Below the pieces are notes generated by a model, which ran no database searches, had not been told where the DNA came from, and was given only the letters and a program-made list of their open reading frames with translations. A DNA stretch of 64,000 nt from assembly GCA_944990035.1 (NCBI GenBank), contig CALYLX010000157.1, positions 124,001 to 188,000 of the forward strand. Direction: 5' to 3'. The position numbers were made by a program, and so were the translations under genes. The DNA is from Clitopilus passeckerianus. Taxonomy: Eukaryota > Basidiomycota > Agaricomycetes > Agaricales > Entolomataceae. Below are positions 45,801-58,575 of the stretch, in pieces. The number at the start of each line of letters is the position of its first letter. Position 1 is the stretch's first letter.

Positions 45801-48800
45801 GCATTTGATCGATCAGCGTAATGAGCCTGAGGGCGCGCAGGGCTTTGAGGGATCTCGTGAAACGCGATAATCCACCAATGAATATAAGCCCAGTAATGAC
45901 ATTGACGAGTATGCCAACCATGATGCCAAAATCCATGATGTTCCACTTGCTCCGGACGTATGCATTAGGGGTAAATGCGAAGCCGTCAGCGATGATCTTG
46001 ATGAGAAATTCAACCACAAGGGCGAAGCCAAAGACGGTCTCCGCAACGTCGAACCATGCACCTTGCTGAGAACCATATCGCTGGAAGTACTCTCGTCGGT
46101 ATGTGGGTGTGGCAATGCTTTCAACTACGATCCCGCCAATTACGGTGAGCAAGAGCAGGAGTTGGAAGATGGGATGGGCAATTGGCGAGTAGGGCTCGCC
46201 AAAAATGCGCTCCCCGTTGGCTGGCTGGACCAGCTTCTGGCACATCCTGCGTAGGATATTCTTCTGCGAGAAAATCCAGAATGTCTTGTCATAGGATGGG
46301 TGATTGCGGATAAAGTCGGCCTTCTGTGCCCTCCTCTCTGCGAGAATGTCGTTGATGTCTTCTACAGGGCCTTCGGGATTCACGGAGGCGAGAAGCTCGC
46401 TAATAACGGTTGAATACCATTGGCCGCTATAGTTAAGAAATGTACTCACAGATGCCGGTTAACCTCGTCGTTCGGCATTGTTCCCTCTCGATGGTGTCTG
46501 AGGGTTGCAAGGGGGACATCGTAGGGATCCGAAGACCCAGCAAATAAACGTTCGAGGGCATTTAGTGACTTTGAGGAGTAATGTCGAGGCATAGACCTTC
46601 CGGGTGCTTCGCTAGAGGGCTGCAATAGCAATTCAGTAAATTTCTCCTAACGGCGTGGAACGACATACCATAGATGCCCTTGCTCCCGTCCTGAGCATGT
46701 TGTTGTCCTGCACTATTGACTTCTGCATGGGGAGAATCAAATTCGCAGGCAGAGCGTCCACCTTGACCCTGACGGGATTGGCTTTGACCCAGCGATATGG
46801 GTTAAAGCGACGGAGCCACGCGGGTGAACCTCTTGCTGCTTGGCGGCTGGCCCAGTACTTTGATGCTTGCTCCCCTTTCTTAGCCTCTTCTGCGACCTCG
46901 AAGTTCTCGTTGATGACGGCAATAAACATCTGCAGAACGATGACTGGAGTAGAGTGTCTTTAGCATTGTGATGAAATTAGAAAGATGAACTTACAATTGG
47001 CAAACAACATCCAGGAGGCGATGAAGACTGCGACAATAACAGTCTGCCCGAGACGAGCTTCCGCGCCAGTAGCGGTGTAGAGGACATCAGTCCAATTCTC
47101 GGAAGAAAAGACTTTGTAAACACCCAAGAAGGCATTCCACAGTTCTCCGAAATTCATTGCAGCATCCTCACCAACGTCGCCTCTCAGCAATTGGACAGAA
47201 ATCAACGCCGAAATGTAGTTGATGAGAATCAGGAACAATGACATGTTCGCTAGACCGTACATATTGCCAAACACTGCAAGCTGCAAACAATTGTCAGCCA
47301 TATAACATATCAGATAAAACACGCACTCACCAACAAAGGTTTCATGCGAGGAACGACCAAGATAACACGATAAAATCGGGCCAACTGGAATATCGTAAAC
47401 CAAGGATAAACGGCCGAGTTCCGTATGAACGGAATCTGAATGACACTAGATCCAATGGCCAGTACAAGATCGAGCACATTGTTCCCATGCCAGAAGAAAC
47501 TCCGCCATTCAGGTAGAGATGCCAGCACCCGAAGGATTATCTCGACATCGAAAGCAAGAGTTATGATGAGCTCTCCCCAAAAGAGCACTGCTTCGTGTGT
47601 CTCCTCCATATCCACCGTTCTGCTGGCTTGCAGCCCAAGGGAGATCAGGGCTAGCAGCACCCAAAACCAGTGGGTGTAACGGCAAATTTCACGCGCAATG
47701 TTGGTGCGACGGTTCTTTCTGGATTCGGCGGCGGTCCAAGTCTCGTCTTGATCGTCGGAGATTGCTACAAGCCTAAAGACATATTGAGTGGAAGAAGACG
47801 CAAAAAAATCGTCAACGTACGGCGCTGCACCGAAGGCACTCTTTTTGGTCTGAGAACGAATGGCGGAGAAGGTGTTTGTGATCACGGCAACGAACAAGTT
47901 GATGAGCCAGAAGTTGAGCACGATGACCGCTATGATGAAGAAGAAGCAAGACACGAAGAACTCCGCGTCAATCATAGAGTACATCACAGGAGTCCACTAC
48001 GAGTCGGTTAGCACCGCAGAAAAATTAGCTAAAATGCAAGCATCTCATACCCCGTTGGCAGTTGCGACTATAACCACCTGAAGAGTCGAATACCATATCG
48101 TGTCGAAGTTCTCAACACCATTGGAAGGATTGTCATGTTCCTAGAGACAAGTTAGCATGTGGCATGTGGCATGGCCTGGTATCTTACCTTGCAGACTTGA
48201 CCCAGTGGACAAATGTACCCCTTGGTTGAAGATGAATGGTCCCCATCCAGTTGTATGTATCCAATAGGGTTGAAGCTGCCTGGGTCAATATAGCCTCCAC
48301 AAGTCTGCTCAAGCTCAATCTCATCCACGCCAAGTGTTGGGCTAAGAACGCAAGTTCGCCGTAGTGAGCCTTTGAACGATTGGATACCGATGATTCTTCA
48401 ACCCGAGATTAATGTGTTTATCTTGAAAGGACGAGAGTAAACGAAGCTCACGAGAAAAGAACCATCGCAAATAGTACAAAATATGCGACTTGTGTGAGGA
48501 GCGGCCGAGCGGTCTTCAGAGAATGCATGATAGTCTATTTCGGCAAAGTCAGAATTTCACGACAGGCAAGACAATGATAAGGTCCTGACCGTTGTTCCAG
48601 ATGTGATAGTCAGCAACCTTGCTGTCCTAAGGACACTCAGAGCCCGAAATACCCCAATGTGATACCGTCCCCTCTCTTCACCAAACATAGCCAAGAAGAA
48701 CGTTATCCAGAAGCTCAAGATAGCAATAAAGTCTATCCTGGTCCAGCTTTGCCTGAGGTAAGGGACATTGCGATGGGCCTTGTCGTGTATATGGGTAATG

Positions 48801-50453
48801 TTGAGCCTGAACGGCAAGGCGAGCGAATCCTTGGTGTCTGAGCGCATTACTTCAGACATATATGTCGCTTGGGGCGGGGACCTGACGGTATCATGGATCC
48901 CCTTCGCTGCATTGCGTAGTTTCTCTGTCAATGGGTTGACAGGTTCCTCTTGCAATCCGGCAGTAAGAGTCACTTGAGACCCAGGGACCGTATTGGGATA
49001 CGGAGAGCGTGGTGGTCGGGCTCTGAGTTCGAAAGGACGGCGTAGGTTGCTCCTGAATCGCCGTATTTTCTGTGTGATAGTACCTCCTCTGCCTAGGTTT
49101 CCTTGGGAGAGAGATCCGACACGGTCCAGGGATCCCATAGAGCTGTGAGTAGGTGTCGGCGGAAACGCATTATTGCTGGAGCTGAATGGTGACCGAAATA
49201 TTGAACTGAAAGGAATGTCGGGGTCTAGAAGGAAGCCAGAAACACATATTCGTGCAAAAGCTTCGAGGCTGTAAAAAGTCAGTCAGTTGAGCTCGTTAAA
49301 TGTCATGGAAATGAGCCATACGTGAAGATAACAAATAATACAAATAGGACCCAATCCTCCCAGGAATGGAAATACCCCCTGACACGAGGAGGGAGGACGG
49401 ATCCGTCAGAGGTCGAAAGGGTCAAAGGAGAGGCTGCCTGTATTGACAGGACGATAGCATTAACAATTATTAGCACAAGTATTGTGGGCTCAGTCCACCT
49501 GTAAATTCTTGTTAGCTTGCGAGGCAAACGAAAAAGAGTGGTACGCACGGGTTTACAAGGAAATTGAACAAATTTAGTCGAAGTTCACTCTCCGGTCCCA
49601 AACACCCTAGCGTCCGTCCCCGTATCGGCAGAATCTTCTTCAAGTCATGCATAGGCTCCTCCGCCTCCTCGTCCGGCTTCGCCACACGTGGCACATCCTC
49701 CGTTCCGTCACCCAATTGAATTTGATTCTCCAACCCAGCAGATGCCAAATTGACGACACGAACAGAAGCTCGTCGTAAATTGTGGGACATCGACTTGAGG
49801 GCGCTCCCAGTTTTCTTGAGTGGGGAGGCGGGGGCGCTATACCGCAGAGTGCTTTTCCGCCGTGAACGAGGCGGCATGGCAGCAGTATGTTCAGGGTCGT
49901 CTGAAGAATCGTATTCATCCTCCCCTGCGTTCTTCGACATGTTGGAAGTCAAGTGAGCCTCATCATCCTCTCTATGTCCATCCTCCCGTTCATCCTCCGA
50001 TGCGATTCTGAATGTGGACCTTGAGGACCCGGCGAGAGGTGGCGGGTAGTCATGGATGACGTCCGAGGCCTGGCTGATTCTGTACATAGCAGTGGGCGAA
50101 AAAGCACGGTCATCCGCTCCGGAGAAGGGATCTTCAGAAGGTGAAGGTGAATATTTGGATCCAGAACTCAATCCAGAGCTCAAAGCTGATGAAGCCAGGG
50201 GAGCGGAATGTTGGCTATTCTCGAACGTGTCGAAACGTAGGGGGTCCTGGTCAGCTTCGGTCAACCTTTTACTCCAGCTGGTTCTTCTTCGTGCAAACGA
50301 CCTGCGACTGTCCGAAGGGTCCAGAGACGGGGATGGTGAAGAAGGTGCTGAGGCAAGGATTCCGGCAGGGGAGCCCGATAAGTCGATTCCAGAGGAGGAA
50401 ATGGATGATTTTGGCGTCTTCGGGCGCTGAAAATGGTAGTCCTGTGTTTCCAT
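42818..50453 (-). CDS. CCH1: High-affinity voltage-gated calcium channel alpha subunit CCH1
   Basis: Plasma-membrane calcium channel that works with Mid1 in stress and pheromone responses. A long polar N-terminus starts [16 protein letters not shown] (50453). Four six-helix repeats follow. Pore loops read VATANGWTPVMYS (I, about 48060-47980), [11 protein letters not shown] (II, about 47100), [12 protein letters not shown] (III, about 45490) and [13 protein letters not shown] (IV, about 44340). The S4 helix of repeat III ([20 protein letters not shown]) has regular basic residues. That of repeat IV ([19 protein letters not shown]) is poor in arginine. An EF-hand-like stretch after repeat IV includes [20 protein letters not shown]. 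The C-terminal tail ends SSPWG, then [12 protein letters not shown] after a last intron (42818). More than 20 introns; about 2,000 residues. Confidence 0.93.
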
Positions 50454-50716
50454 AGGCTACAAGGATAAAAACAATGAGCGCGTCGCCGCTGGGGACGACG
50501 TTGGCGAGTTGAATGGCGTTCAGAGGACCACTAAGTCGAAATTACAGTAACTAGCGTGGGAAATTGGACTTGGCAATCATTTGCACACTGCGCACATCTG
50601 CCCTGGAGACGAAACGGCATCATACCGCCGCACAGGATATTCAGAATCAAAGGGGATAAATTTAACATTGCTATCGTATGCTACGAAAGTTTACAAGGAA
50701 TTGTACGCAGGGAACT

Positions 50717-51857
50717 CTACCCTACCATACTACGTTTTCTGCCACGTAATCGAACTGAACCAACAAAGGTTAGAGTTGAAGGTCGCAACAAAAAAATCAA
50801 ATACACATTACCATCATCAAGCCTTCTGCTGATTGAGTTCCAATCTTTTCCCATCTTCTTCGCGTAAGCAGTGAGAACAGAGGCAAAAAGTGGCTCAGAC
50901 TCCGGGTGGGTGGATGCAAAGGCCCTTTCCAGGACGTAAAGGTCGACAGCCTTGTCTTCTACAAGTGTTGAGATGTAAGAAAGACCGAAATCGATCAAAA
51001 CCTAGGCGAAATGAGTGATGTAGACGCAGCCCTTGCACCCGACCTACCAGTTGAGTAGAATTGTTCGTATCCGGTGAGGAAAACGACGATGGATGCCTAA
51101 GCATCATATTGGAAGTTGTGAGATCCCCGTGAATGATGTCTGCCGCATGCATCTTTGCCAGCTCAGTACCGATGAGTTGCATCAACTGCTCTGCAACCCA
51201 TTGTCAGTATAGGACCCTACATGGGCGAAACGCTCGCACCTGTATCAACTCCGTATTCTTTTAGAGGTTCCTCATTGCTGTCAGAATGATCTTCAAGGGG
51301 TTCAACCCCTTCATCATCGGCACCTCCTGGTAACAGTCGTCTCACACTCTTCCCTTCAATCCATTCAAGGCCTAAAGCTCCCGCTGCTGCGTCAACCATC
51401 CGCAGGCCGGGTACATGTACACCGGAACTAACATTAAGAAGTAATCAGCCTGACATTGAGCAAGAAAAGAAAGAAAAAATTGCAGGCTTGGAGCCCGTAA
51501 TGCAGAGCCCACGCGCAGTCAGGGCGGGGCGTTACCATTCCTCAGCTCCCAGACCACCACGATACCCCAACTCACCGGAGACATTTCAGTAGCGCTCTGG
51601 CCTCGCCTGCGACCCGCGAGCGCGTCAATGTATTGTCAAGGGTGGGATGTCGATAGTTCTTTTGGAAGCGGTGCTTCACTAGGATCGACGGGCCATCCAA
51701 AGTTAAATTTGCCTTGTAGACTTTCTGTCGGTCGAAGAAAATGTCCGTGAGGACTGAGGTTTCATCAAGGACATGATCGAAGTAGACTTGCAGCTTCAGC
51801 TCCTTGAGATATCTGCGTTGCAGCCTCGAGCAGCGTTGCGAATGAAGGAGATCCCAT
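50717..51857 (-). CDS. BUD32: KEOPS complex kinase/ATPase BUD32 (PRPK)
   Basis: Small atypical kinase of the KEOPS complex, required for the t6A modification of ANN-decoding tRNAs. Exon 1 (51857 to about 51790) reads [20 protein letters not shown], with the glycine-poor P-loop ISQGAEA. The next exon contains [37 protein letters not shown]. Then come [40 protein letters not shown] with the catalytic [30 protein letters not shown], and the C-terminus [12 protein letters not shown]. That Arg-rich end is typical of the family. Intron 1 can be read as GC-AG (GCT|GCAAGT...GACAG, giving GAEAKVYK) or GT-AG shifted by a few bases (giving GAEAAIYK). An acidic insert after [12 protein letters not shown] is lineage-specific. 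About 270 residues. It sits head-to-head with the gene at 52179. Confidence 0.92.
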
Positions 51858-52178
51858 TGCCAACGAAATTAAAACCAGTAGGAGCCGTCAGCGCTGTCGG
51901 CGTCAGAGTCTTGGCCGAGCAAGCTATGCTATGAACGCCGATCAAGTGTTTGGCTTTATTAAGATCTAAGGTCAATAAACCTCAACCCGAGGAGAACGGT
52001 GACTGTTCCTGTCCGCTGTTCCTTGACCTCGTACATCTTGCAAGGTCAACGTTAATCCCATACCTCGGACGATTCGAAGCGGATCCAGTTCGGCGCGCTC
52101 ACAGGCAACTAACTTCCTCAATCTCGCATATTCTCGACCCCGACAATCTCTCCTGTCTGAACGGGGAGCACCGTAATC

Positions 52179-52854
52179 ATGCCTGAGCAATGTACGCGTA
52201 TTCTGAATCCTGTTTACGATCATCTATAGCAATAAATCGAAGCCCAATATGCACAGGCCGCTCATGTCCCTCTAATCAAATCTCCGAGCTTGCGTGTCCC
52301 TCGTCCTGTAAGCTATCTCCACCCAACTTGACTTAGGAACCTCCCGCCAATGATCCGCCCTCCAAGGTGGAATTACCCCCTGATATTCATCCACTACCTG
52401 ACTCTGTAACTGCCTATGTGAGTAATAATGCTCTGAAATATATCTTAGCCGCATTCCTACCGTGTTTGGGCATGAACTAAATGGAACATTGTACCAGTTT
52501 GTCTATCCGTTCACACTGGAGCCACACGTCATCACGCTTGAATCCTCACGCAGAACCACCATAGCCGCGCATGCCGCTCGCCGAGAGGCGTACCTCCAAT
52601 CTCGCGAAGATGAGAAAGAACGCAGGAAGCGTGACGCTTTGCGGAAGATCGCACCTGGGTTTGTGCCACAGGCAACCCCATTGGTCCCGACCCGCGCAGG
52701 AGGTGCTGGACTTAGCGGCGGTATCGATGTGGGAAGTGCACAAGGACCTTCACAAGGACCAACTCACAAACACACAAGATCGGTTATGGAGGATTTAGTC
52801 GATCAACTAGCAGCACTAGATTCCGGCTCCAATGTAACCGGTAGGCAGCCGTAA
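52179..52854 (+). CDS. Small conserved-looking fungal protein, unknown function
   Basis: Proposed start MPEQ (52179) with an intron (GTACGCG...CGAAG) to a frame reading QYAQAAHVPLIKSPSLRVPR. Two further GT-AG introns join PEPPANDPPSKVELPPDIHP to LPDSVTAY and then FVYPFTLEPHVITLESSRR. The last exon continues with a charged helix (REDEKERRKRDALRKIAPGF), VPQATPLVPTRAGG and a C-terminal VMEDLVDQLAALDS. Spliced length is about 170 residues. The TAYFVYPFTLEPH join is seamless and reads as a conserved core, so the gene is credible. I cannot assign a family. The first exon is the weakest part. It is divergent from BUD32, with about 320 nt between the starts. Confidence 0.6.
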
Positions 52855-54936
52855 TGACGACTTTTTTCAAAAAGCCCCCGAGCCGCTTGCTCTTAGCATT
52901 CAATGTGCTATATTCCATCTGCTAACATTCTACCAATCTCCTTCAAAATCTTACGACAGGAAGAACATCCGGCTATTGGACGACAGCGTAATATGTGTGC
53001 TCGTCATTTTGCGTTGAACGCCGGTTTGATCTGCATGCCAAGATTTCGCGTATACCATATCCTGGGAGTGTGCTATACATACACCATCCTTTTCCCAACC
53101 CACACCGTGGAGAAATTACACATCGCCGAGTCAGATGCCCACCTTCTTGTCATGCAAATCACCTGGTGAGTTCCCCTAACGAAGTTACATTGAAATGAAT
53201 ACCCAACGCCTAGAATCTCTGATCATGAGTACCTTGTATGGCCCGATCAAAGGAAAGTCCCCATACCAGTCGTTCCATTGATATCTACATAGGTCTCCGG
53301 AAGTACATCATTCCAGCCTGCGAGCATAAGGCTACATCTCGAACTAGAAACCAGTCATTCCGGCGGCATCCAAGTCCGGGTCCTGCAAGGACGAAAGCAA
53401 CCAAGTTCAGGCCACCATACATGTGTACGTTGATGATTCTGTGGCGTAGATGGGGACGGCCCAAGATCCTCGTCGCCTGTTTAGGACTAGCCGCCTGACC
53501 AAAGTTCTTCGGCCATGGACGCGATGGCGACATCCACACACACTCACTATGTCTAGCCGTCGGTGTCAGCACTGCCGGTTACTTGATGAAGGATGGGGGG
53601 TTGATTTTGGTTTCCCGTGCTGGAGATGAACAAAGATGGATCCACAATCCCACACCAACATTCGTTACAAGGTAACCACATGATGTAAGTAGGATATACG
53701 AGGTCGAGGCCATAGCTCAGATCTCAGTTCCGGGGCAAGGCACGTTGGACTATCGAAGCGGGCTCACTTCATGAGAGGACGAGGAAGAACAACCTCCGTC
53801 GTTCGTCATTCGTTCTTGGAATGTTCCATCAGCAGCTTTCGAAGAAGACGCTCGGCCACTCGTAGGTACGAAGACAGTGCGATGTTGTCGGGGCGCCCTT
53901 TCTATCCCATTTGATACTTTTTGAATATCCATATCAGACTTGCGATGATGTCCCTGCGTGTACCCAGCGCACAGTTGCTCAAATGGATTTTGTTGGGTGA
54001 GAGATCAGTCTTCCGTCCACGGAAGACTATGTTCGCCTTTCATGCGATATCAAAATATACTCTGGTGCCATCCACGGAGGATCGGTAGTCCATCAAAGGT
54101 GAATCATTAGTGACCTGCAATACAAATATGAAGCTCTGGCCAATCCCTGAGATCTGAGCGCTGGGCTGGCCGGGCCGGGCGCTACTTCTACGAGATTGGC
54201 AAGATAAGACAGAATCGGTCATGCGGCCATATAGAGAGGGGGAATACCGTCGTCGCCGATGAATTTATCAGTGAAGAGCTTCACGGGGCTTTGATTCGAG
54301 CGCTGTGAAAGAGGCGCCAAGGAAGACGGTACATTGTTCAGTTCACTGGAATACCCATGGCCTAAGAAGACGACTCTGAGATATCCGAACATTCTATTCA
54401 TGTCGGGATCTCACTCCCCTGTATGCCGACTTATCTCATGGCTCGATGTGATCATTCACTGTCATACCGTGTCAAAAATTGAATTTAATCTCGTAGTCGG
54501 CAATGTAGGTCACTATCTCTCGCCAGAAATTTTGGACGTGGTGTATAAAGCTCCAGTATGGGCTGTCAGTCACAGTTGCGCAGCTCGTTTTGGCTCCAAA
54601 ATTGTTTCCAGCAGGCTGTCCGTGCGGCGTTGAGGGCTTGAAAGCGGTCAGGTTCAAATGTGGGAGCGTCGGTCGAGATCAGACGCCGACTTGCTTGCGT
54701 GACACAAACAGTGTGCATCATGATATGGTTGACAAATGGGTTTCGGTCGCGTCCATCGCACTCGGCGGACACTTGCCTCAAGCGACCACCTGGTTGACTT
54801 CGCCATGGGTCCAGTGCGAATTCCAAAAAAGAATTTTTTATGCCCGTGCCTCATGATCGTCAATGAGGTCCATCCGTAGTACTATAAAGACTCGGATCCA
54901 TTTGCTCAACTCGTTGCTTCCTACACTAAATCGCTC
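52855..54936. other. Gene-poor 2-kb stretch
   Basis: No gene model holds. Frames of 60-100 codons occur on both strands (for example 53285-53572 minus, 54219-54401 minus, 54566-54826 minus) without signal peptides, recognisable motifs or consistent splice joins. The 3' part is the promoter of the P450 gene. Confidence 0.4.
54884..54889 (+). promoter_or_regulatory. TATA box of the P450 gene
   Basis: TATAAAG within TACTATAAAGACTC, about 50 nt upstream of the ATG at 54937. Confidence 0.5.
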
Positions 54937-57202
54937 ATGGATCCCGCTCGCTACAACATACGAGTACTCCTGGGATTCTCAAGGACATTTGTTCTCCCCG
55001 TTGTGGCACTATCGTCTGCCTTGAGACTCACAGGCAAAAATCTAGGGATCTGGAGCTTCCCAACTCATCTAGGATTCATTATCTTTTGCTCTTATCTGAA
55101 TGCACTCGTCTCAGAGTACCGTTACGCTAGAGAGGCTGCCCAGCTTCATGCGAAGCGAATACCCCGAGTGGTCGGTAAATGGCCTGGTAACATCGATATT
55201 CTGCTTCGGATGTTGGCCGCATTCAAAGATAGCTATGTTATGGACGTCTATCTCAGACTCTTCGAAGAATATCAATGCACGACTCTGAATCTTAGAATAC
55301 TGTGGTCTGATGCCGTGCGTTCAGCCAATCCTACGGTGTGCTCGTTTGTATTCATCTGTTGCTTGAACAGATCATTACGATGGATCAAGAACACCAGAAA
55401 TTCATTCTTGCAACTGGATTCAACCATTTCTGGCGAGGAAGGGCACAGAAAGAGCGAATGTGAGCATAATATAGACAATACAGCTTTCGGTAAACTCAGG
55501 TTAGTACAGGGAGACCTTCTTAGGCGAGGGTATCTTTAACCGCGATGACGAGGTACGAATCCGTTCATACCCGTTTTACCCTCGACTAACACCTTTTTAA
55601 AGATGTGGAAGACGGTCAGTAACCAAATAGGCTTTTACTCCGTCGCCAAGAACTCATAAAACCGAACAGCACCGCTCAAACGCGCGTCCCTTCTTCGCTA
55701 GGGAGCGTATCCTCGATTTCGACATATTTGAGAAGCACTTCATTCGTTCACACGCAATCCTGTCAGGACACGAGGCCTCAAATCAGCCCACAGAGGCACA
55801 GGATCTCTTCGCCCGTTTTACTCTTGACGCAGCATCAGAGTTTCTCTTTGGCACGAGTCTTGACACCATGTTTGCGTCGCTTCCAGTTCCTGGAAAGACA
55901 CCAATGGGCGCTCGAGGTTCGGCTACAGTCGACGAATGGGGGTCCTTTGCGGGCGCTTTTGAGATGGCTCAACAAGTCGTGACCAACCGGGGCCGTATAG
56001 GATACCTCTGGCCCCTGTTCGAGCTGTTCGGGGACAAGATGGCCCCACACGCTAAACTTATCCGCGACTGGCTTGATCCCTTGGTTAATCGCGCAATCGA
56101 GGACAAGCAAACAATCGAGAAGGCCGGCATCTCAAGTCCCTTGACGGATAAAACCTTTTTGGAACACTTGGTGGATTACACTCAAGGTCGGTGATCACGA
56201 CGGTCCGGTGCATTATTGTGTACTGAGCATCTGGCAGATCCTATCCTGATCAGAGATCAACTCCTGAGCATGCTCCTAGCAGCCCGAGATACTGTACGTT
56301 GATGTATTACAAGCGCCCCAGCGCTTTTACTAACGCCTGCATTCCATAGACTGCGTGTGTCCTGACCTACGTTACATACTTCATGGCCACCCACCCGGAA
56401 ATTACAAAACGCCTACGAGAGGAAGTACTAGAACATTGTGGACCTTGCGCTCCGCCGACTTATGACCAGATCAGGCAACTCAAATACAGTGAGTCACCCA
56501 AACTCATTTTCATCTCGAACCTTTATATCTAAACGCAACTTTCACCAGTGCGGGCCGTTCTAAACGAGACAATGCGTCTGTTTCCCCCTGTGCCTCTAAA
56601 CGTCCGCGAAACGCGCCCGGGGTCCCCGGTCCTGCTGCCAGCTTCAGATGCCACACATCCGTCGGATGACTGCCGTCCTATTTACGTTCCAGGGGGGACG
56701 CACTTCATTTATATGCCTCTGCTTATGCAGCGGAACAAGGCCCTTTGGGGTGCTGACGCCGATGAGTTCGACCCGGACCGCTGGATGCAGCCCGATCGTA
56801 TTTCGAAATTTGTGAGCAACCCGGCGATGTTTGCACCGTTTAGCGCAGGCCCACGTATCGTAAGCACCATGATTTCCCTCCTACTTTCGTCGCATAACTG
56901 ACTTCGCTTTGATTAGTGCATTGGCCAAAACTATGCTTATAACGAAGCCTCGTATTTCTTGGTCCGACTGCTTCAAGTCTATGATCGGTTTACTTTAGCC
57001 CCCGAATACCAGCCTGAAGGGTCATTACCCCCTTCGGCGTGGAAAGAGCGGGAAGGAAGGCAAAAGGTTGAACAGATCTGGCCTGGCGCAGCAATGACCC
57101 TCTTTGTTAAGGTATGTAGCCTGAGTATCTCCTTTCGATTTGCACTCACGGATCTACTTCTAGGGTGGAATGTGGGTTCGATTCCATAAAGCTTCCACAT
57201 AG
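54937..57202 (+). CDS. Cytochrome P450, CYP52/CYP63-like
   Basis: Membrane-bound monooxygenase. Relatives in this clan hydroxylate fatty acids, alkanes and related xenobiotics. N-terminal hydrophobic segments (TFVLPVVALSSALRL and HLGFIIFCSYLNALVSEY) anchor it to the ER. Exons join across GT-AG introns as LWSDA, then DQEHQKFILATGFNHFWRG, ETFLGEGIFNRDDE, MWKT and HRSNARPFFARERILDFDIF. The I-helix reads LLAARDTTACVLTYVTYFMA, the ExxR motif is NETMRLFPPVPLNVRETRP, and the PERF-like region DEFDPDRWMQPDR. The heme loop FAPFSAGPRICIGQNYAYNE has the cysteine ligand split by an intron after PRI. The C-terminus GGMWVRFHKAST stops at 57202. All key residues are present. About 590 residues with nine introns. 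The substrate cannot be told. Confidence 0.93.
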
Positions 57203-57786
57203 CATAATTCACGTGAACTTGATACCGCTGAAAGACGCTAAGAGACGCTCGTATACCCATACGTACTCTAGAGGTTGTGCTGACGATCATTTGGATAATT
57301 CGTATTGAGGATTTACGCACGAACACCTATCTCAAGTTTCCACATATCTTTATTACCCTTTGGATGTTGTACTTTTCTTCATGTGTATATTATTTTGTTA
57401 TGTACATTTATATCACGAACACTGTTATGCCTCAGACAGCCTTTGGACCCGACGAGCATGAAGAGGACTTGCTTGAGTATTCATTTTCAGTGGAGGAACG
57501 CAAGAAGTGACCCTAAATTAGTATTGTCGAGCTAGTCTATGGAGTGTAAATTGACGGAGAATCGTAATACGGAGAGAGTGAGAATATGTAATTGTACGTA
57601 TGCGTGTGTGTGTGTATCCGGAAACCAATGAAATGTGGACGAGAATGGATGATGAGCGAAGCATAAGTGAGCGATGAGACGGGTAAAGACATCATAAGCG
57701 TAGATTAGCAGGACACATGGTGGAGAAGCGCCAGGGGTCCAAACAGCCAGGGCTTGATCTGGCCTAAAAGAAAGGTTGGTGCAATG
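57203..57786. other. Convergent intergenic region
   Basis: Between the 3' ends of the P450 and the zinc-binding protein gene. It contains a short GT run (about 57605-57617), and no gene was seen. Confidence 0.4.
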
Positions 57787-58470
57787 TCAGGAGAAATTGT
57801 ATGATCCACATTCGCATTCAGTACACATTGTGGTCTCGCTATGATCAAAATACAATTTAAGTAATCGGTACATCCCATGAAACATTCTTGATGCTCACCT
57901 CCTCATGTCCTCAGTGCAGCAACGCTTGCAGACAAGTCTGCCGCAGCCTGGGCCAAGAGCAAAATCACATAGTGTTTGTTCCAGAGATTCCTTCAAATCA
58001 GTCGCGTCCTCGTGTTTTCGGCGTTTTCCTGCGGGTGGCGTACCAACCATGCCCCTCAGAGTGTCTGGTATGTTGGTATTAGATGGTTGGAGGGAGAGGG
58101 CCACACGCTGAGGCGATTGAGAAGGGGTGGTATTTGGAGTAGGCGATCGCGTCAAGGAAGGTGTTGGAGGCATGGAGGAACGAGAAGCAGTACATGTCCT
58201 TGTACAAATCGCACAGGTTGGTGTCAAGCATCTGTTCGATTTAACCTTGAATCGTCAGAACTTGCGAGAGACAATCATCAATAGATGAACAAACCGGCTA
58301 CACAGAGGTTGAGAACCTTTGACGGGGCGAAAGGCACGACGGCATGTCGAGCAGACCAAGGATAGACTGAGAGGAGATTGGGCCTCAGGCCCAAGAGCAG
58401 TTTGTACTTTCAACGCCAAAGTGTTCGATTCTGCGACTTTCCGTCGTTTTTGAGGTCGTTGAGCACCCAT
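57787..58470 (-). CDS. Small cysteine-rich zinc-binding protein
   Basis: Exon 1 (58470 to about 58310) starts MGAQRPQKRRKVAESN, a basic patch that could be a nuclear signal. It ends VCSTCRRAFRPVKGSQPLC. A GTAGCC...TTCAAG intron joins it to VKSNRCLTPTCAICTRTC. A Ser/Thr/Pro-rich linker then leads to a second cysteine block, LGPGCGRLVCKRCCTEDM. A last intron (GTGAGC...CATAG) adds RSETTMCTECECGSYNFS and the stop at 57787. The spaced CxxC pairs at both ends suggest a bipartite zinc ribbon or cross-brace finger. This arrangement (two Cys blocks around a low-complexity linker, about 180 residues) is one I have seen in mushroom genomes without a known function. Confidence 0.65.
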
Positions 58471-58575
58471 GGCGAAGTGTTTGTCAAAGGATGAAAAGTC
58501 AAGGATTCAAAATATTTACAGGCGTTTATGGCATGGTCATGATGATGATGTCAAAAAGAGAATTCCGCAAAAGTA

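Noticed and set aside
53285..54826. Minus-strand frames in the gene-poor stretch before the P450
   Set aside because: Each is under 100 codons, without signal peptide, domain or consistent splice joins; treated as non-coding.
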